Positions 1 through 61,300 of a DNA stretch of 64,000 bases are shown in pieces (position 1 is the first letter of the stretch; every line of letters begins with the position of its first letter). The stretch spans positions 65,775,031 through 65,839,030 of the forward strand of contig CP136065.1 in NCBI GenBank assembly GCA_032622095.1, given 5' to 3'. A model generated the notes under the pieces. The model did no database searches. It was not told where the DNA came from and saw nothing but the letters and a program-made list of their open reading frames with translations. This DNA is from Siphonodentalium dalli (taxonomy: Eukaryota > Mollusca > Scaphopoda > Gadilida > Siphonodentaliidae). Made by a program: the position numbers and the translations under genes.

Positions 1-149
1 ATACATGGGTTAAGTCAGCTAGATAATTCAAAACATAGTTTATATAGATGTAGTTTATTAAAACTATAACTAAATAAATATTATACGTTTGTTATAAAAT
101 AGTATACATATTTATACGAAATATTCAATTACTTGAATTTACTTCATAC

Positions 150-745
150 CTGTGTTAAAAATAACACCCTACAACAAGATCTTAAGAAGATTGAAACATG
201 GGCAAAACACTGGAGCATGACTTTCAACCAAAGAAATGCTATGTAATGAGCATCAAGGGTAAGAAATCCAAATTATACACACTGGGTGGTGAAATACTTA
301 GCCAAGTCGACACAAACCCATACATTGGCATCCATATATCTAAAGACATGAAATGGACAGCCAATATAAACCACACAGCACAGATAACAAGCTCCACACT
401 TAGCTTTCTCAGAAGACATTTGAGGTTCATGGCCATAAAGCCCAAGAAAATTGCCTATATATCACTACTACGTAGTAAGATCGATCATGGACTAGTTATG
501 GAGCAATAGTATGTGATCGGTACAAAAAAAACATAGATCTCCTCGAAAAATGTTAGAACATTGCGATTCATCAGGGGTGACTGCAGATCGAGAGAAGAGG
601 GAAGTATGTCGAGAATGCTAGAACAACTGAATGTGTCATCACTCCATGTTCGTCGTATACTAAAAACAAAGCGACTGAATTACTGTATACCACGAGGTGA
701 CAGGTGGTTGCGTGACATCTGGTACGGTACTAACGATGGCGAAGG
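150..745 (+). pseudogene. LINE reverse-transcriptase 3' fragment
   Basis: Broken frames on the + strand read as the C-terminal part of a non-LTR retrotransposon ORF2. An opening piece DLKKIETWAKHW lies near 180. Then come a YIGIHISKDMKW stretch, STLSFLRRHLR and, from 561, RFIRGDCRSREEGSMSRML. These match in order the thumb and C-terminal region of CR1/L2/Jockey-type LINEs as I know them. At least two frameshifts and several stops separate the pieces, so it is dead. The 5' part lies off the window. Assignment to a clade is not secure. Confidence 0.75.
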
Positions 746-864
746 CTAATATCAGGAAAGAAGTAGAATTAATCAACCGAAACATACGGCAGCGTAGAAC
801 CGCCACCTCCTCTTTTGTTACTAACTTGTTTAAACAAGTTACCCTACCGTAACATGTTAATTAG

Positions 865-1272
865 GCTGAAATGGTCACTGTCATCCCCTTTCGTTCAGTT
901 GGGTACCCAGCTTATTTTTATTTTCAGTTGGGTACCTAGCTTTTGTAAAATTTACATTTGGGTAGCCAGCTTTATGAAATCTCACACAGAGCTTGATTTA
1001 ATTAGTGATTGCCCTCAGTTGATTGCGAAATGAACCTGGTAAATGTGTGAATTATTGTTTACATATGAATTATGATGTCTATTCGTCACGATTATTGAAA
1101 ATATAATAGCGCAGAAGAATTGTATGCATAGGACATACTAGGTACTGCAGATTGACTGCTCATAAAGCTGGGTACCCAACTGTAAATTTTATAAAAGCTG
1201 GGTACCCAACTGTAAGTTTAAAAAAACTGGGTACCCAACTGAACGAAAGGGGGTGACAATGACCATTTCAGC
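865..1272. mobile_element. MITE with tandem-repeat arms and 9-bp TSD
   Basis: The ends are inverted (GCTGAAATGGTCA / CCATTTCAGC) and flanked by a perfect 9-bp direct duplication GTTAATTAG at 856-864 and 1273-1281. Each arm holds three copies of a unit built on CAGTTGGGTACCCAGCTT, inverted between arms. It has no coding capacity. A 9-bp duplication would suit a Mutator-type element, but the superfamily is inferred only from that. Confidence 0.8.
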
Positions 1273-1330
1273 GTTAATTAGGGCTGAATATGTCATTGTC
1301 GAATGGTTTCTGGCAAAAAGACACACCGGG

Positions 1331-1601
1331 TCTCGTAAACTGTCAAAAAGACACCCAGGATTTCAAAGTCTCACCAAACAACGGGAATTGTGTTTAGTCG
1401 TCTGCTATTAATATTGGGCCAACTATCAAGGATGCGGAATTGCGCTGTCAGTCAGACTCAAAGCCGAATTAAATTTCGTTGATATTTCACTCCGATCACA
1501 AACAAATAATTATCATAATATTAATAGCAGAAGACTAAACAAAATTCCCGTTGTTTGGCGAGACTTTGATATCCTGGGTGTCTTTTTGACAGTTTACGAG
1601 A
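1331..1601. mobile_element. MITE, long inverted repeat
   Basis: An arm of about 70 bp starting TCTCGTAAACTGTCAAAAAG is repeated inverted at the other end, finishing GTTTACGAGA. The arms also contain a shared GTTTAGTC piece and a central unique part. No clear target duplication was seen. It would lie in the first intron of the minus-strand PHD-finger gene if that gene is real. Confidence 0.65.
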
Positions 1602-1662
1602 TCCTGTTTTGTTTAAAGGTGTTGCATGCATATATAAATGAAGATTTTAAAAATATATATAC

Positions 1663-1857
1663 CTGTTTGGTTTTACAAGATGAACATGACCAGTCGATAT
1701 CTGAACGCTCTTTCACTGCTTGTCTGTAAACTTCTCTGCTGACACCAGTCTGACACTTGCGATGCTGCCAACGAGAACAGCCACCGCAGTTCAAACCTTC
1801 CTGCCGAGGTCGAACTTCGACACCACAGAATAAGCACTCAACGTTTTCGGAAGACAT
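1663..1857 (-). CDS. First coding exon of a PHD-type zinc-finger protein (partial gene)
   Basis: On the minus strand an ATG at 1857 opens 65 codons ending KTKQ, followed directly by a GT donor (cag|gtatat). The peptide carries a Cys/His pattern of PHD/RING-like type: CLFC, then CGGC, RWQHRKC and finally WSCSSC with a preceding Trp. Similar N-terminal zinc fingers are common in uncharacterised proteins of marine invertebrates, some linked to transposon-derived FLYWCH/MULE proteins. That comparison is from memory and unverified. The rest of the gene would lie left of the window. It is divergent from PEX1. It may be host or transposon derived. Confidence 0.55.
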
Positions 1858-2251
1858 GTTTGATATGCCATCATTTCAGATCTGGAAATCTTATATAGCT
1901 GTTCTTGTTTTTACAGAGCTTCGGTAACACAAACGCATACTTGATACTAGTTCTGTCATGAACGTAGTGCGTATCCTTCTACGTTCAGTGTAGTGTCGTT
2001 ATAAAGTACTGGGGGGTTGCGCCCGGTCACATGGCGCAACAAATAACGTAAATTATACGACCGCTAGAATGAAATTTCTGTGTTCCGTGGGTAGCTCTTA
2101 ACTTTATTCTGTTACAGAACCCGGATTTTCATACAATAGGAAATGTATAGTCTATACTTACTAACACTAACCCAATGTCATAATTATTTAATAGGAACAT
2201 ATAAATGAAATATAAACGTATATTACGGTATAAACATATATTAACTTAAAT

Positions 2252-2409
2252 AAGGTCCCAATCGTCTTGACTCAAGGTCCCAATCGTCCGAGGTCCCAAA
2301 TCGTACAAGGTCCCAATCGTCCCGAGGTCCCAATCGTCCAAGGTCCCAATCGTCCAACTTAAGGTCCCAATCGTCCAAGGTCCCAATCGTCCAAGGTCCC
2401 AATCGTCTG
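2252..2409. repeat. 16-bp minisatellite, about 9 units
   Basis: The unit is AAGGTCCCAATCGTCC, repeated about nine times with point changes and a few short spacers. On the minus strand it would translate as repeated GTLDDWDL-like peptide, which is a by-product of the repeat. Confidence 0.9.
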
Positions 2410-2694
2410 GATACCCTCTCGTGCGTCTTTTGACACAAAAATCGCTTATTTACCAATTTATTCCGGGTTAACCCATCATTTGGCGTACCACGACCATACT
2501 ATTACATCGCCCACCGACCTATCATACCATAATTGGTTACTTGGACGTTATCAAGATCCTTTTAACTTGAAACTCTCGCCGGCGAGTGACTGATCTTTGC
2601 AAATGCGTTGATATTTATCCGGACAATATTTTCTGTGCACCGGTATCGACACCGATCTCTTTGAACTTCCGGATTAGTCTTGTTACTAAATTTC

Positions 2695-3016
2695 GGTTGG
2701 CGATTATCGCAATACGATAGGGGAACATTGTGTGCGTAACGTAACTATCGCAAGTATAACGTACTCTGAAAACTACTTATCGCCAAATTCATGCTTCAAA
2801 GCCTTCAAACATTTTAAACATGTCATCTTCAGCTTTTATTTTATTTTTATGAAAATGAATAATAAATGAGGTGATAAATATGTATACAACGACAAATAGA
2901 ATCAAATTGGCCATTTTGACGTGAAACTCAGGACAGGCAACCCAGGTACAAAAATTGGTGAAATATGAGTACGAACGTAAAAGTGTTCCCCTATCGTATT
3001 GCGATAATCGCCAACC
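2695..3016. mobile_element. MITE just upstream of PEX1
   Basis: The terminal inverted repeats are about 33 bp and near perfect, starting GGTTGGCGATTATCGCAATA. They are flanked by a 9-bp direct duplication CTAAATTTC at 2686-2694 and 3017-3025. The right end is 81 bp before the PEX1 ATG, so the element sits in the proximal promoter or 5' UTR and may supply regulatory sequence. Confidence 0.85.
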
Positions 3017-3078
3017 CTAAATTTCGTTGTATACAACTGCGACTATTCGTCCAAATTGAACACAATTTCACAACCGAA

Positions 3079-3087
3079 ATGGCATAG
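3079..3087 (+). promoter_or_regulatory. Three-codon upstream ORF before PEX1 ATG
   Basis: ATG-GCA-TAG ends 10 bases before the PEX1 start codon, in a different frame. If the transcript begins upstream of it, this minimal uORF could lower initiation at the main ATG. The transcription start is unknown. Confidence 0.35.
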
Positions 3088-3097
3088 AACTGTCACG

Positions 3098-52639
<49,542 letters not shown>

Positions 52640-53000
52640 AGCGTTACTAATCAATATCTAACAGTCTTTCATTCACATATGTATAAATTAAGACTCGATA
52701 CGAGTCGAATATGAAGTTTTGTATATTAATACTGTTCTGTACAGTAATGCCCTAAATAATCGACTCCTTAACCACAGCAGAATTATGGGTAACTTTTCAG
52801 GATTTAGTCGGAAATATGGCTTGTTGCCATTCATCGGAAAGTTCTCACTTTCCGACTAAATCCTGAAAAGTTACCCATAATTCTACTGTGGTTAAGGAGT
52901 CGATTATTTAGGGAATTACTGTATATCTTGTTCTTGTTTTGTATAAGTTTTTAATATAAGTCACACATAGTGTTCAAACTAGTTATTATACTGTATATCA
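52640..53000 (+). other. Likely PEX1 3' UTR with a family D MITE
   Basis: The family D hairpin at 52742-52921 (TA-flanked, CAGTAATGCCC ends) starts about 100 bp after the stop. If transcribed it would put a 180-base hairpin in the 3' UTR. I could not single out the poly(A) signal; an AATAAA at about 53940 is one candidate. Confidence 0.45.
52742..52921. mobile_element. Family D palindromic MITE, near the PEX1 stop
   Basis: TA at 52740-52741 and 52922-52923 flank the CAGTAATGCCCTAAATAATC hairpin. The apex is shortened compared with other copies. Confidence 0.85.
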
Positions 53001-54300
53001 CCCCTGGTTAAGTGAACCGTCTGAATTGAATTGATGCTGTTAGGGCAAACTGATACTGTTCAGATAAAGGTCTGTTATTTTTGATAAAGTTGTAATTTTC
53101 GATGTGTTCGGTGAATGTGAACATATCCAGGAAACACCTCTTATATGTGTATAAAACATTCGAAGATGTTTATTGCGAAATATATCTTAATACTGGTTAT
53201 ATTTATAGTTGTTGCAAATCGACTGTAATCAAAATGGCTATTCACATTGATTTGCTGACACCAGCACAGCCATTATTTAATTTGTCTAAATTCTATATGT
53301 TCTTGAAAGGGTTAAAACATATCTAAATTTTTGTCCTATGAGGTAAACTATTACATGACCTGTGGAAATTCACAGTGCACATTATAAAAAATCAGTATTT
53401 GTTAAAAAATGCATATTTAAAACTGAAATTTACAAGGAAAATAGGTACCAATTGAGCCTGGATTTTAAACACACCTCAACCATTTACTGGATTTTGTAAA
53501 ATGCACATAATCTCTTCCACTTGTAAGTACAATAACTCTTTTAACAACAACAAAGCTATTTCAATGCATAAGTTCCAGATAGCTGTGATCAAATATATGA
53601 AGCGATGGTTTAGAGATAACATTAGTGATGTGGGTTACTGGCCCTGTATTTAAACAACGACACTTGATAGAGAATCATGGTAGAAAATGGGGACCGTCTT
53701 TTTCTAGCTAAAGCGAACAATATCTAGGACTAGACCCAGATAATGCAACATCTTCACAAAGTATCTGTTTTATTCCTATTAACAGGTCAGACACATCCTG
53801 AATTCAACTATTATAATTATATTTAACTATTATAGTAGAATCTGACCATGCTAAATCAACATTTTTTCCTATTTTTGAGGAAACTGGGATTACCCATCCC
53901 AGTTCAGAGTCAAATTGCAGTCTTAGTTATATTGCAGCAAATAAACAGTCTCCAGATAAAATTTGTTGTGTAACTTCTTGCGCCCACTTATTTCCTTTAA
54001 TAATGCCACAAGTACGCCTTTCTAAATGACATTGACATATGTGACTCAATCACTCCTTCATTACAATATTTAAACAAATTGAATGTTAATTGACTTGACG
54101 ATCCTGTGCCATAATGATTAATCATTCACACGGATCGAGATATGTTATTTCGTCACAAAAACAGACATGGTACCGAATTAGTGAAGCACCTGATTTTGAA
54201 TATTTGTTCATGAAATTTGATTTTGGATTATCTCTATTTTATCAAATTCACAAAACGGCAATATCCATATTCAACTAGTTATAGTTGAAAACATGTATAA
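53001..54300. other. Downstream of PEX1, nothing recognised
   Basis: No gene or repeat family seen. Open frames are short and AT-rich. Confidence 0.4.
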
Positions 54301-54303
54301 CTA

Positions 54304-54718
54304 CAGTAATGCCCTATATAATCGACTCCTTAACCACAGCAGAATTATGGGTAATTTTTCATGATTTAGTCGGAAATATGGCTTGTTGCCATTCATCGGA
54401 AAGCTCTCACTGAGAGATTTCTGATGAATGGCAACAAGCCATATTTCCGACTAAATCATGTAAAATTATCCATAATTCTGCTGTGGTTAGGAGTCGATTA
54501 TTTAGAGCATTACTATATTTATGGCAACATCTTGTTCATTATGTAGTGTTATATTCCTTATCCAGGTATCAAGCATAAAATAATCATATTTACAGGTTAC
54601 ACGACTAGTAGTTATTTAGTCGTCGACTACCCTTTCAAAAAACTAGCTCAAATAATGGTAGACAGATGAACAAGAGCACTGCTGTGGTTAAGGAGTTGAT
54701 TATTTAGGGCATTACTGT
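54304..54718. mobile_element. Family D MITE plus a second 3' fragment
   Basis: A full hairpin lies at 54304-54514. A fragment at 54678-54718 (CTGCTGTGGTTAAGGAGTTG to GGCATTACTG) matches only the right end. Confidence 0.78.
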
Positions 54719-54979
54719 ATAATAGTTGAATTCAGGATGTGCCTGACCCTGATTTAAATTTTAATATTATTAGAATTCATTAGTTTTCAAGTTATAAATT
54801 AGTATAATATACATTTGAACTTTATGTGTGACTGTTACTAAATCCTGAAATAACAAATAATGTTTTCATTTCTGTTACCAAAGAATTTTACCCATCGCCA
54901 TCATAATTCTAGTATATCATCAATGGCATTATTTTATTAAAAGCTCAGGACACACAAAGTCAATTTCCCGTTTCCCAGG

Positions 54980-55410
54980 CCAAGGCTGCAAACAGTGTAT
55001 TTGTCATTTGGGGAATGAGGTCCCCAGAGGGGAATTTAGTGACGCTACCCTGCACATCGGACTAGCTTCACAAAATTCACCCTCTGGGGACCTCATTCTG
55101 CTTAGGCCTCATCTTCTGATAAGTATCTATAGTCTCAAATTAGCATTGTTTTTAGTTCTTTTCCCTCTTCTTCAGTTTATATATCCCCTAATTTGCAGAG
55201 GATAAAATGTGTAATCGAGGTGACTAATGGGCAAACATCACCAACTGCAACTGGGGAACTTCAATCTGATCGTAGGTCTCATTTAAGGTCTAAGCAGAAT
55301 GAGGTCCCCAGAGGGTGAATTTGGTGATGCTAGTCCATTGTGTGGGATAGAATCATTAAATTCACCTCAGGTAACCTCATTCTGCAAAATGACAGACACA
55401 ATATTTTGTA
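54980..55410. mobile_element. Family E MITE, copy 6
   Basis: CAAGGCTGCAAACAGTGTAT, palindromes at 55014-55102 and 55297-55385, and AATGACAGACACAATATTTT at the right end. Confidence 0.8.
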
Positions 55411-55639
55411 AAGCCCTGAACAGATCTCCATAAAAGTTAGTTGATTGATAACTGAGATCGCAGATGTACACTGGTTACCACTTACAGTACTGAATCAGAA
55501 AATTATATTGGGGAAATAGGAATGTTGGTATAAAAAATGTACCACAGTTATTTCATAACGATGACAAATTTTCCCCGACATATTGTACGCTCATAAAAAG
55601 GATGTACGCGCTGGGTTTCAGGGCCTGCTTGGAAACAGC

Positions 55640-56068
55640 AATTTGACTTTGTGTGGTCTTATCATGCATTTAAGATACATAATCTGAATTAACACTCATA
55701 AATTACTATTTCTTTGGTTTCGGGGGAAAAAATATTTGATTTGAGTCGAGGAAGCCACTCATCAAAGCTAAGATTTTTTATCAGATATAAATTTTTGAAA
55801 TCTGTTATTTTTCACCACTTGGAATATTTGGCAACCTGGCAATTATTCGACGAGCCAACCAACATACTTGCAATACCAAATTGCGTTGAACAAAATGTTG
55901 ATATATAACACGTTTTGGAAATTTTTTATACTAGAGTTGACAGTGGTTAACATTATTTTTTTTGATAATTAATTAATTCTGATAACTAAAGCATCTTTTG
56001 AAGAAATGTTGTTGTTGTTGTTGGAATCTGATGATATGGGGGCCATCGAATCAGATTGAGTACCTTTA
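55640..56068. repeat. Family J dispersed repeat, inverted copy 3
   Basis: It ends GAATCAGATTGAGTACCTTT after a TTGTTGTTGTTGTTGGAATC run. The inner part includes CATTTAAGATACATAATCTG and TTGAACAAAATGTTGATATA, as in the copy ending at 56925. Confidence 0.65.
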
Positions 56069-56277
56069 ACAATATCAGTGATTTTACTCTTCATGGCATT
56101 ATCCATTCACCAGTTTAAATAATACATGTATAGCAAAACAATAGTTAAATGCTTGAGACTTAAAGGCATGGATGGCCTTCGCGGTGGGTATGCTGTTAAA
56201 ATAGTCACTTGTTAAAACCGCCATATACATAAAGAATAATAAAATATAAACATACCCTGTTCTTATATCAATCATAA

Positions 56278-56417
56278 ATATCATGTAAATAGTATGTTAT
56301 TGTCAAGTTTGTACTCTGTTTTATGTAAACAAAGGCCACGTTCTGTAACATTTTTGGCATTTGTTTACATAACAAAGCATACGAACTTGACAATAAAATA
56401 CTATTTACATGATATTT
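56278..56417. repeat. 140-bp palindrome
   Basis: ATCATGTAAATAGTATGTTA pairs with TACTATTTACATGAT at the right. The inner pair is TTATGTAAACAAA / TTTGTTTACATAA. It sits between two family J copies. Confidence 0.78.
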
Positions 56418-56469
56418 TATAGGATCAAAGTCTCTCTATATTTTAATATTATTTCTGTTGATGGCAGTT

Positions 56470-56925
56470 TTAAAGATGCATTATCTGATTAGACACCCCT
56501 CAATTACTATTTCTTGGCTTCAAGGATAAAAAATATTTGATTCAAGTCGAGGAACCCACTTATCAAATCTCAGAGTGATCAGATATAAATTTTGAAATCT
56601 GTTATTTCTTGAGATTTGTACTTTTTTCTGCCTGGCAAATATTCGTCCAACCAACCAAATTGCAGATGAAGATGGATAACTCTAAAATCAATTGGAAATA
56701 CGGCCAATTTTTTTGATAATCAAGTGATAATACAGCCATATTTCGTTGAACAATATGTTGATAAATAACACATTTTGGGAAATTTTATACCATAGTTGAC
56801 AGTGGTTAGCATTATGTTGTTGTAATTAATCGATTCTGATAACTGAAGTGTAATTTGAAGAAATGTTGTTGTAACTTGATGATATGGAGACCATCTGATC
56901 AGATTGATTGACTTACAGATGTGAC
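56470..56925. repeat. Family J dispersed repeat, inverted copy 4
   Basis: AAAGATGCATTATCTGATTA, CAGATGAAGATGGATAACTC, TTGAACAATATGTTGATAAA and CATCTGATCAGATTGATTGA in the same order as the preceding copy; the two form a spaced direct pair. Confidence 0.65.
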
Positions 56926-57198
56926 TATTTTAACAATAGAAAACTGATTGCTCTTTCCTGTGATTCAGCTATGTGGGTGAAGTTAAGCATGCAGATATTA
57001 TTTTTAGGTATTGGCGACACAAATTAAATAGTTGGTTTACGATGCCGACAACTTTTTTTTTCAGTCATAAAAGCATGATACCCCCTCCAGAATCCTCTAT
57101 CGGTCATAATAGCATGGGAAAATCAGAATAATTGAGATAATAATGTGTTGGTTTTATTTATTTTCATTTGCAAAAAATGATTTCAAATGAATACATTG

Positions 57199-57726
57199 CT
57201 CGTATTTAAATTCGCGCAGTACTATTTTTCGCTCAGTTTTGAATTTGCGCACTTTAAATTCGTGCACCTAGCTGCGCGAATTCAAAACTGACAAAAATAT
57301 TTTTGTAATATTTCTGTGATATTTTCGTATATCTTGGAGCTGATGACAGTTTTGGTTCTTAGTCATTGCTTGAGATAGTATATAGACAATAACTTAGTAA
57401 GTACATACATCATAATCTTGAGGCGACCTGGAATATTAGTATTTCTTATACAAGCATATCAACAATGTCTATGTTACCATGATTTGTCGCTTGGCATTGT
57501 GAGCAATGGTCTTGATAGCGGTTGGCCGAATGTAAATATATGCATACATGTATAGGCATAATTGTACATGTAGATCCAACCGTTCATCATATATGTAAAC
57601 TCAGCAGCATAGCCCTCTTGTATTTCCTTTAGATTAAACTTGGCAGTCATACTATTTGTCGCTCAGTTTTAAATTCGCGCACCGATGGGTGTGCGAATAA
57701 TAGTACTGCGCGAATTTAAATACGAG
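57199..57726. mobile_element. Inverted-repeat element with CTCGTATTTAAATTCGCGC ends
   Basis: Ends CTCGTATTTAAATTCGCGCA inverted at 57708-57726. Additional CGCTCAGTTTTGAATT.GCGCAC copies lie inside each end. No coding frame. Confidence 0.75.
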
Positions 57727-57840
57727 TAAGGTATATGAGATTTGTATTCACCACGAGCGTTTGGATTAATTGTCAATCGTTAAGTCAAGACCTGCCTGGG
57801 TTTGTTCCCCCCTCCTCCATCAAGAGATATTTCCCCCTGT

Positions 57841-58333
57841 CACGGTGGGGAATCACATGGTTTCGAGGTTGGTGAGTACCACACTTTCAAAATTTGCAAA
57901 AGTACAAGAACATAATATACGAGGAACTGACACAAAACTTAGCAGTTTGACTGTTACGAACATATGCTAGTTTATTTTTTAAACAAGTTGATACCTTATT
58001 TGTTCAGAATATTAGTGGTTTTCTATAAAATTCTGACCAAAGTTGCCAGTCGGAGGTAGTTGGAATACACCAGTCGATTCATCTTGGAGAATCCTTTGAC
58101 TAACAATTTTGGTCAGAATGTAAGAGCAAGCAAATATGAATTTGGACATAAATGAGGTGTCAGCTTGTTTGAAAAATAGTATAACATCTGCTTGTAGCTG
58201 TCAAAATAATATGTAATATGTCATATCTTAGTTTATTACCTTTTTTCCTCGCGTCTGGTCGCGTTTTAGATCACCTCGGCCATTTTGAATGCGTGATACT
58301 CATCAACTCGAAACCATGTGATTCCCCACCGTG
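57841..58333. mobile_element. Inverted-repeat element with CACGGTGGGGAATCACATGG ends
   Basis: About 28-bp perfect inverted ends (CACGGTGGGGAATCACATGG and its inverse), with a second inner pair around TTTTGGTCAGAAT / ATTCTGACCAAA. No target duplication is certain. Confidence 0.78.
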
Positions 58334-58389
58334 CTTGTCACATGTTCGTAAAACAACATAAAATTGCTATGGCCAAGCCTTGAAATAGT

Positions 58390-61300
58390 GTATCTCCGTC
58401 AAAGGTATCTTGCCCACTGAACTATATGGTATATTATCCCAAGTATGAGGGGTTAACTCTCAGAGTTGAAAAAAACGTACGAAATTCTATGTACATATCT
58501 TCTGTCATGTTCATGACCCGTGTAATCACGTGATTTCTGACACGTAGTGAAGGAATCGCCATATTTTTTTCCCTCCTCACCAGGACGGGTGCAAAAAGAA
58601 TCTCTCACAAAGAATACGATGCTAAGTTGCAGTTTGTATAGCAAAAACAGTTTTGTTTTTGTTTTTATACAAACAACATTATTTCTTTGCTTATAGTTGA
58701 AAATTATGTAACAATTCACATAAAGATTACGCGGTTTTGTTCCGAATATAAGATCGGAAATGGATGACTCGTTTCGGACTTTGTCTTCCATAATTTTAAT
58801 CGGTCAAATGAAGTAATATCCGTTGTTTAAGCCGACGATATAAGAATTTCTGGCCTCTTAACGACAGAACATTCGAGGCACCATTGGATATGACTAAAGA
58901 CGCTGATCGTTTTCTTTATAACAAATCTATGGCATACAGGTGACGTATAATTTAAGTTACCACGTGCGTTGACGGTGGTTAAAGGTATCACGAAATTAGG
59001 TGACTTACTTTCGAGTTCATTTTTTCGTTTTACGGATTTATTTAGACGTTGACAATCATCGTCTGGTGTAAAACTGAAGACAAAAGCACTGTTTTAACGC
59101 TTGTGAAATACGCTGATAGGATTGTAAAATCCTGAATGTCAATTTGAACCTTTTTAACCAACAATGGAGCTGTTACTGCCTTGGTTGGCACAGGCATGGT
59201 AATTTACATAACACAACAGGTGTATTTGTGATTGTTCGTAATCACATTAATTACTTTCACAGGACTGCTCATCGAGGTAAGAACAGGTTCATGAATCGCC
59301 TTCCCTGTAGCTCCCCTTGACGTCGCTTCCCTCGTTTCGAGGTCCCAAGAATAGAGAACGAAAGTCGATATATAGGGTTCCTCTAATTGGCGTAATTAGC
59401 ACTCGGAGCGATAGTCACACCACACAGGACGCGGGTTGGGGCTACCCATCGAACCCGTAGCTCACACGAGTTGCTTCCCCTAGGACACAGACAAACTCGT
59501 GGGGAAGGATCCAGAGAATTTTTGTTTGGGGACACCTGTTCTGTATTTGAGTATGTGCCCATATAAATTTGGATGTTAAAATATTCAGTACTGGATACTT
59601 GATTGTGCAAATAAAGGCTCCATATTATAGACTATATATCATCTGCGGGCTGATGATTTGCATTACTAGGACATTTTGTTGAATTGTAGAAAAATTCCTT
59701 GAAAATATGGAAGATCCAACTGGAATAAATACTATCTACATGGAATTTGGGGACATTTGGGTCTCTATAGTTTGGGCACCCAAACCTGTAACAGGTATCA
59801 AAACATCCCTGTATCCTCTGACTTGCCGATATATCGTGTTCCTCTAATTGGCGTAATTAGCACTCGGGGCGATAGTCACACCAAACAGGGCGCGGGTTGG
59901 GGCTACCCATTGAACCCATTAGTCACATTGGTGCGCTCCCTGGACTATCGAATTGGACGTCAATCTGCTTCTGCGGGTCGACCGTTGGCTGTTGACGTGC
60001 CCCGGACGGCTGTGACCACTGAGCTCTACTAAAACACTCGACACACGCCGTCCATCGCTACAAGTCGTCATCTCGGGGTCAGCGCGGCTGGGGGGATACA
60101 CCCTTGGTGGTCCCTGACCATGCTCTCCGGTGCCTTATGATCATAGTGTGTGGAAATTTGGGCTAAAATTACTAGTCGAATGGCCATTTTACTTTGTCTC
60201 AATTCAAATTAGGAAACTTTTTCTCAAATTGTTACATTACGCAATTATTTGGCACCTGAAAGTTTATCCTCCATGCCTTCTGCCCCAGCTGGGCTTGGAA
60301 TGGGATCACAGTTCACAGGCTTGTTTCCTCCTTATTATAAGTCACCACTTCCGGGGGCTTGGCAGACAGGTTACTGGCCGCATTCTGGCCAACAGCTGCC
60401 AGTAACTTCGGGTTTGATTTTAAATGAAAACAAAAGATCTTATTCCCTGACGCCATTATAGCAGGAAGCTTGCTTGGGAACTGGTACCTACTAACCTCCC
60501 ATCGCCAGTTCGGTCAGTTGGATATCGGGATCGGTCCTGCTGCTGCTCCACCCCGAGATGTACAGGCTCTGGACATTCCTCCGGGGTCCCCAATGACCAG
60601 ACCTCACATGCAATTAGAAATGAAGCTTGTCATGGTGTATTGTGCTGTTAACACCCCATCGACGGATGGAGATCAGGATCAGATCGAGCAGTCGCTACAG
60701 CACGAGGTGAAAGGGCTTTCGACATTCCTTTCGGGTCACCTTTACATGCGCTTACGAGGGAGCTCAGTTAGTTGTTCAGTGTTCTCTGATGCAGCCAAGC
60801 GCAGGAAGAAAATTAATGTCGAATTTTGATTAGCAAATAACCTCAGATTGACATGATTTGATAGCATTGTTCTACAATCATTTACAATTTAACAGAACAT
60901 CAGAGTGCTTTCCCTTGTTTCGAGGGTTCCAAGGAAGAGATAGAAACATTTACAACCACGACACTGTCACTTGTCGATGTATAGAGTTCCCTTCATTGGC
61001 GTAATTAGCACTCAGGATGATAGTCCCACCAAACAGGTCGCGGGTTGGGGCTACCCATCGAACCCATTGGCCGCATTTGGTGGGCTTTCTGGACTATCGA
61101 CAGGGACTCCAAGTCGGATACTACGGGACGACTGTTGGCATACCCTGGGACAGTCAAATGAGGAAATAGGATCCAAGTTGCATGGCTTTTGTTAGCATTT
61201 GGGTAGCAACTTGCCCTGTGATGCCGGTCAATTTGTACCCTGCCTAACGTCGTCAGAGCTGGGTGGTTATGCCATCGGACTGCACACTTGGCGACCTGGG

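Larger units (their letters stand above)
1858..3097. other. Intergenic space between PHD exon and PEX1
   Basis: Apart from the minisatellite at 2252-2409 and the MITE at 2695-3016, I see no gene. Because the flanking exons diverge, both promoters should lie here. I could not point to a convincing TATA box or initiator. Confidence 0.5.

Noticed and set aside
2241-2456. Minus-strand frame rich in DDWDL repeats
   Set aside because: By-product of the 16-bp minisatellite, whose length is not a multiple of three and whose units change frame.
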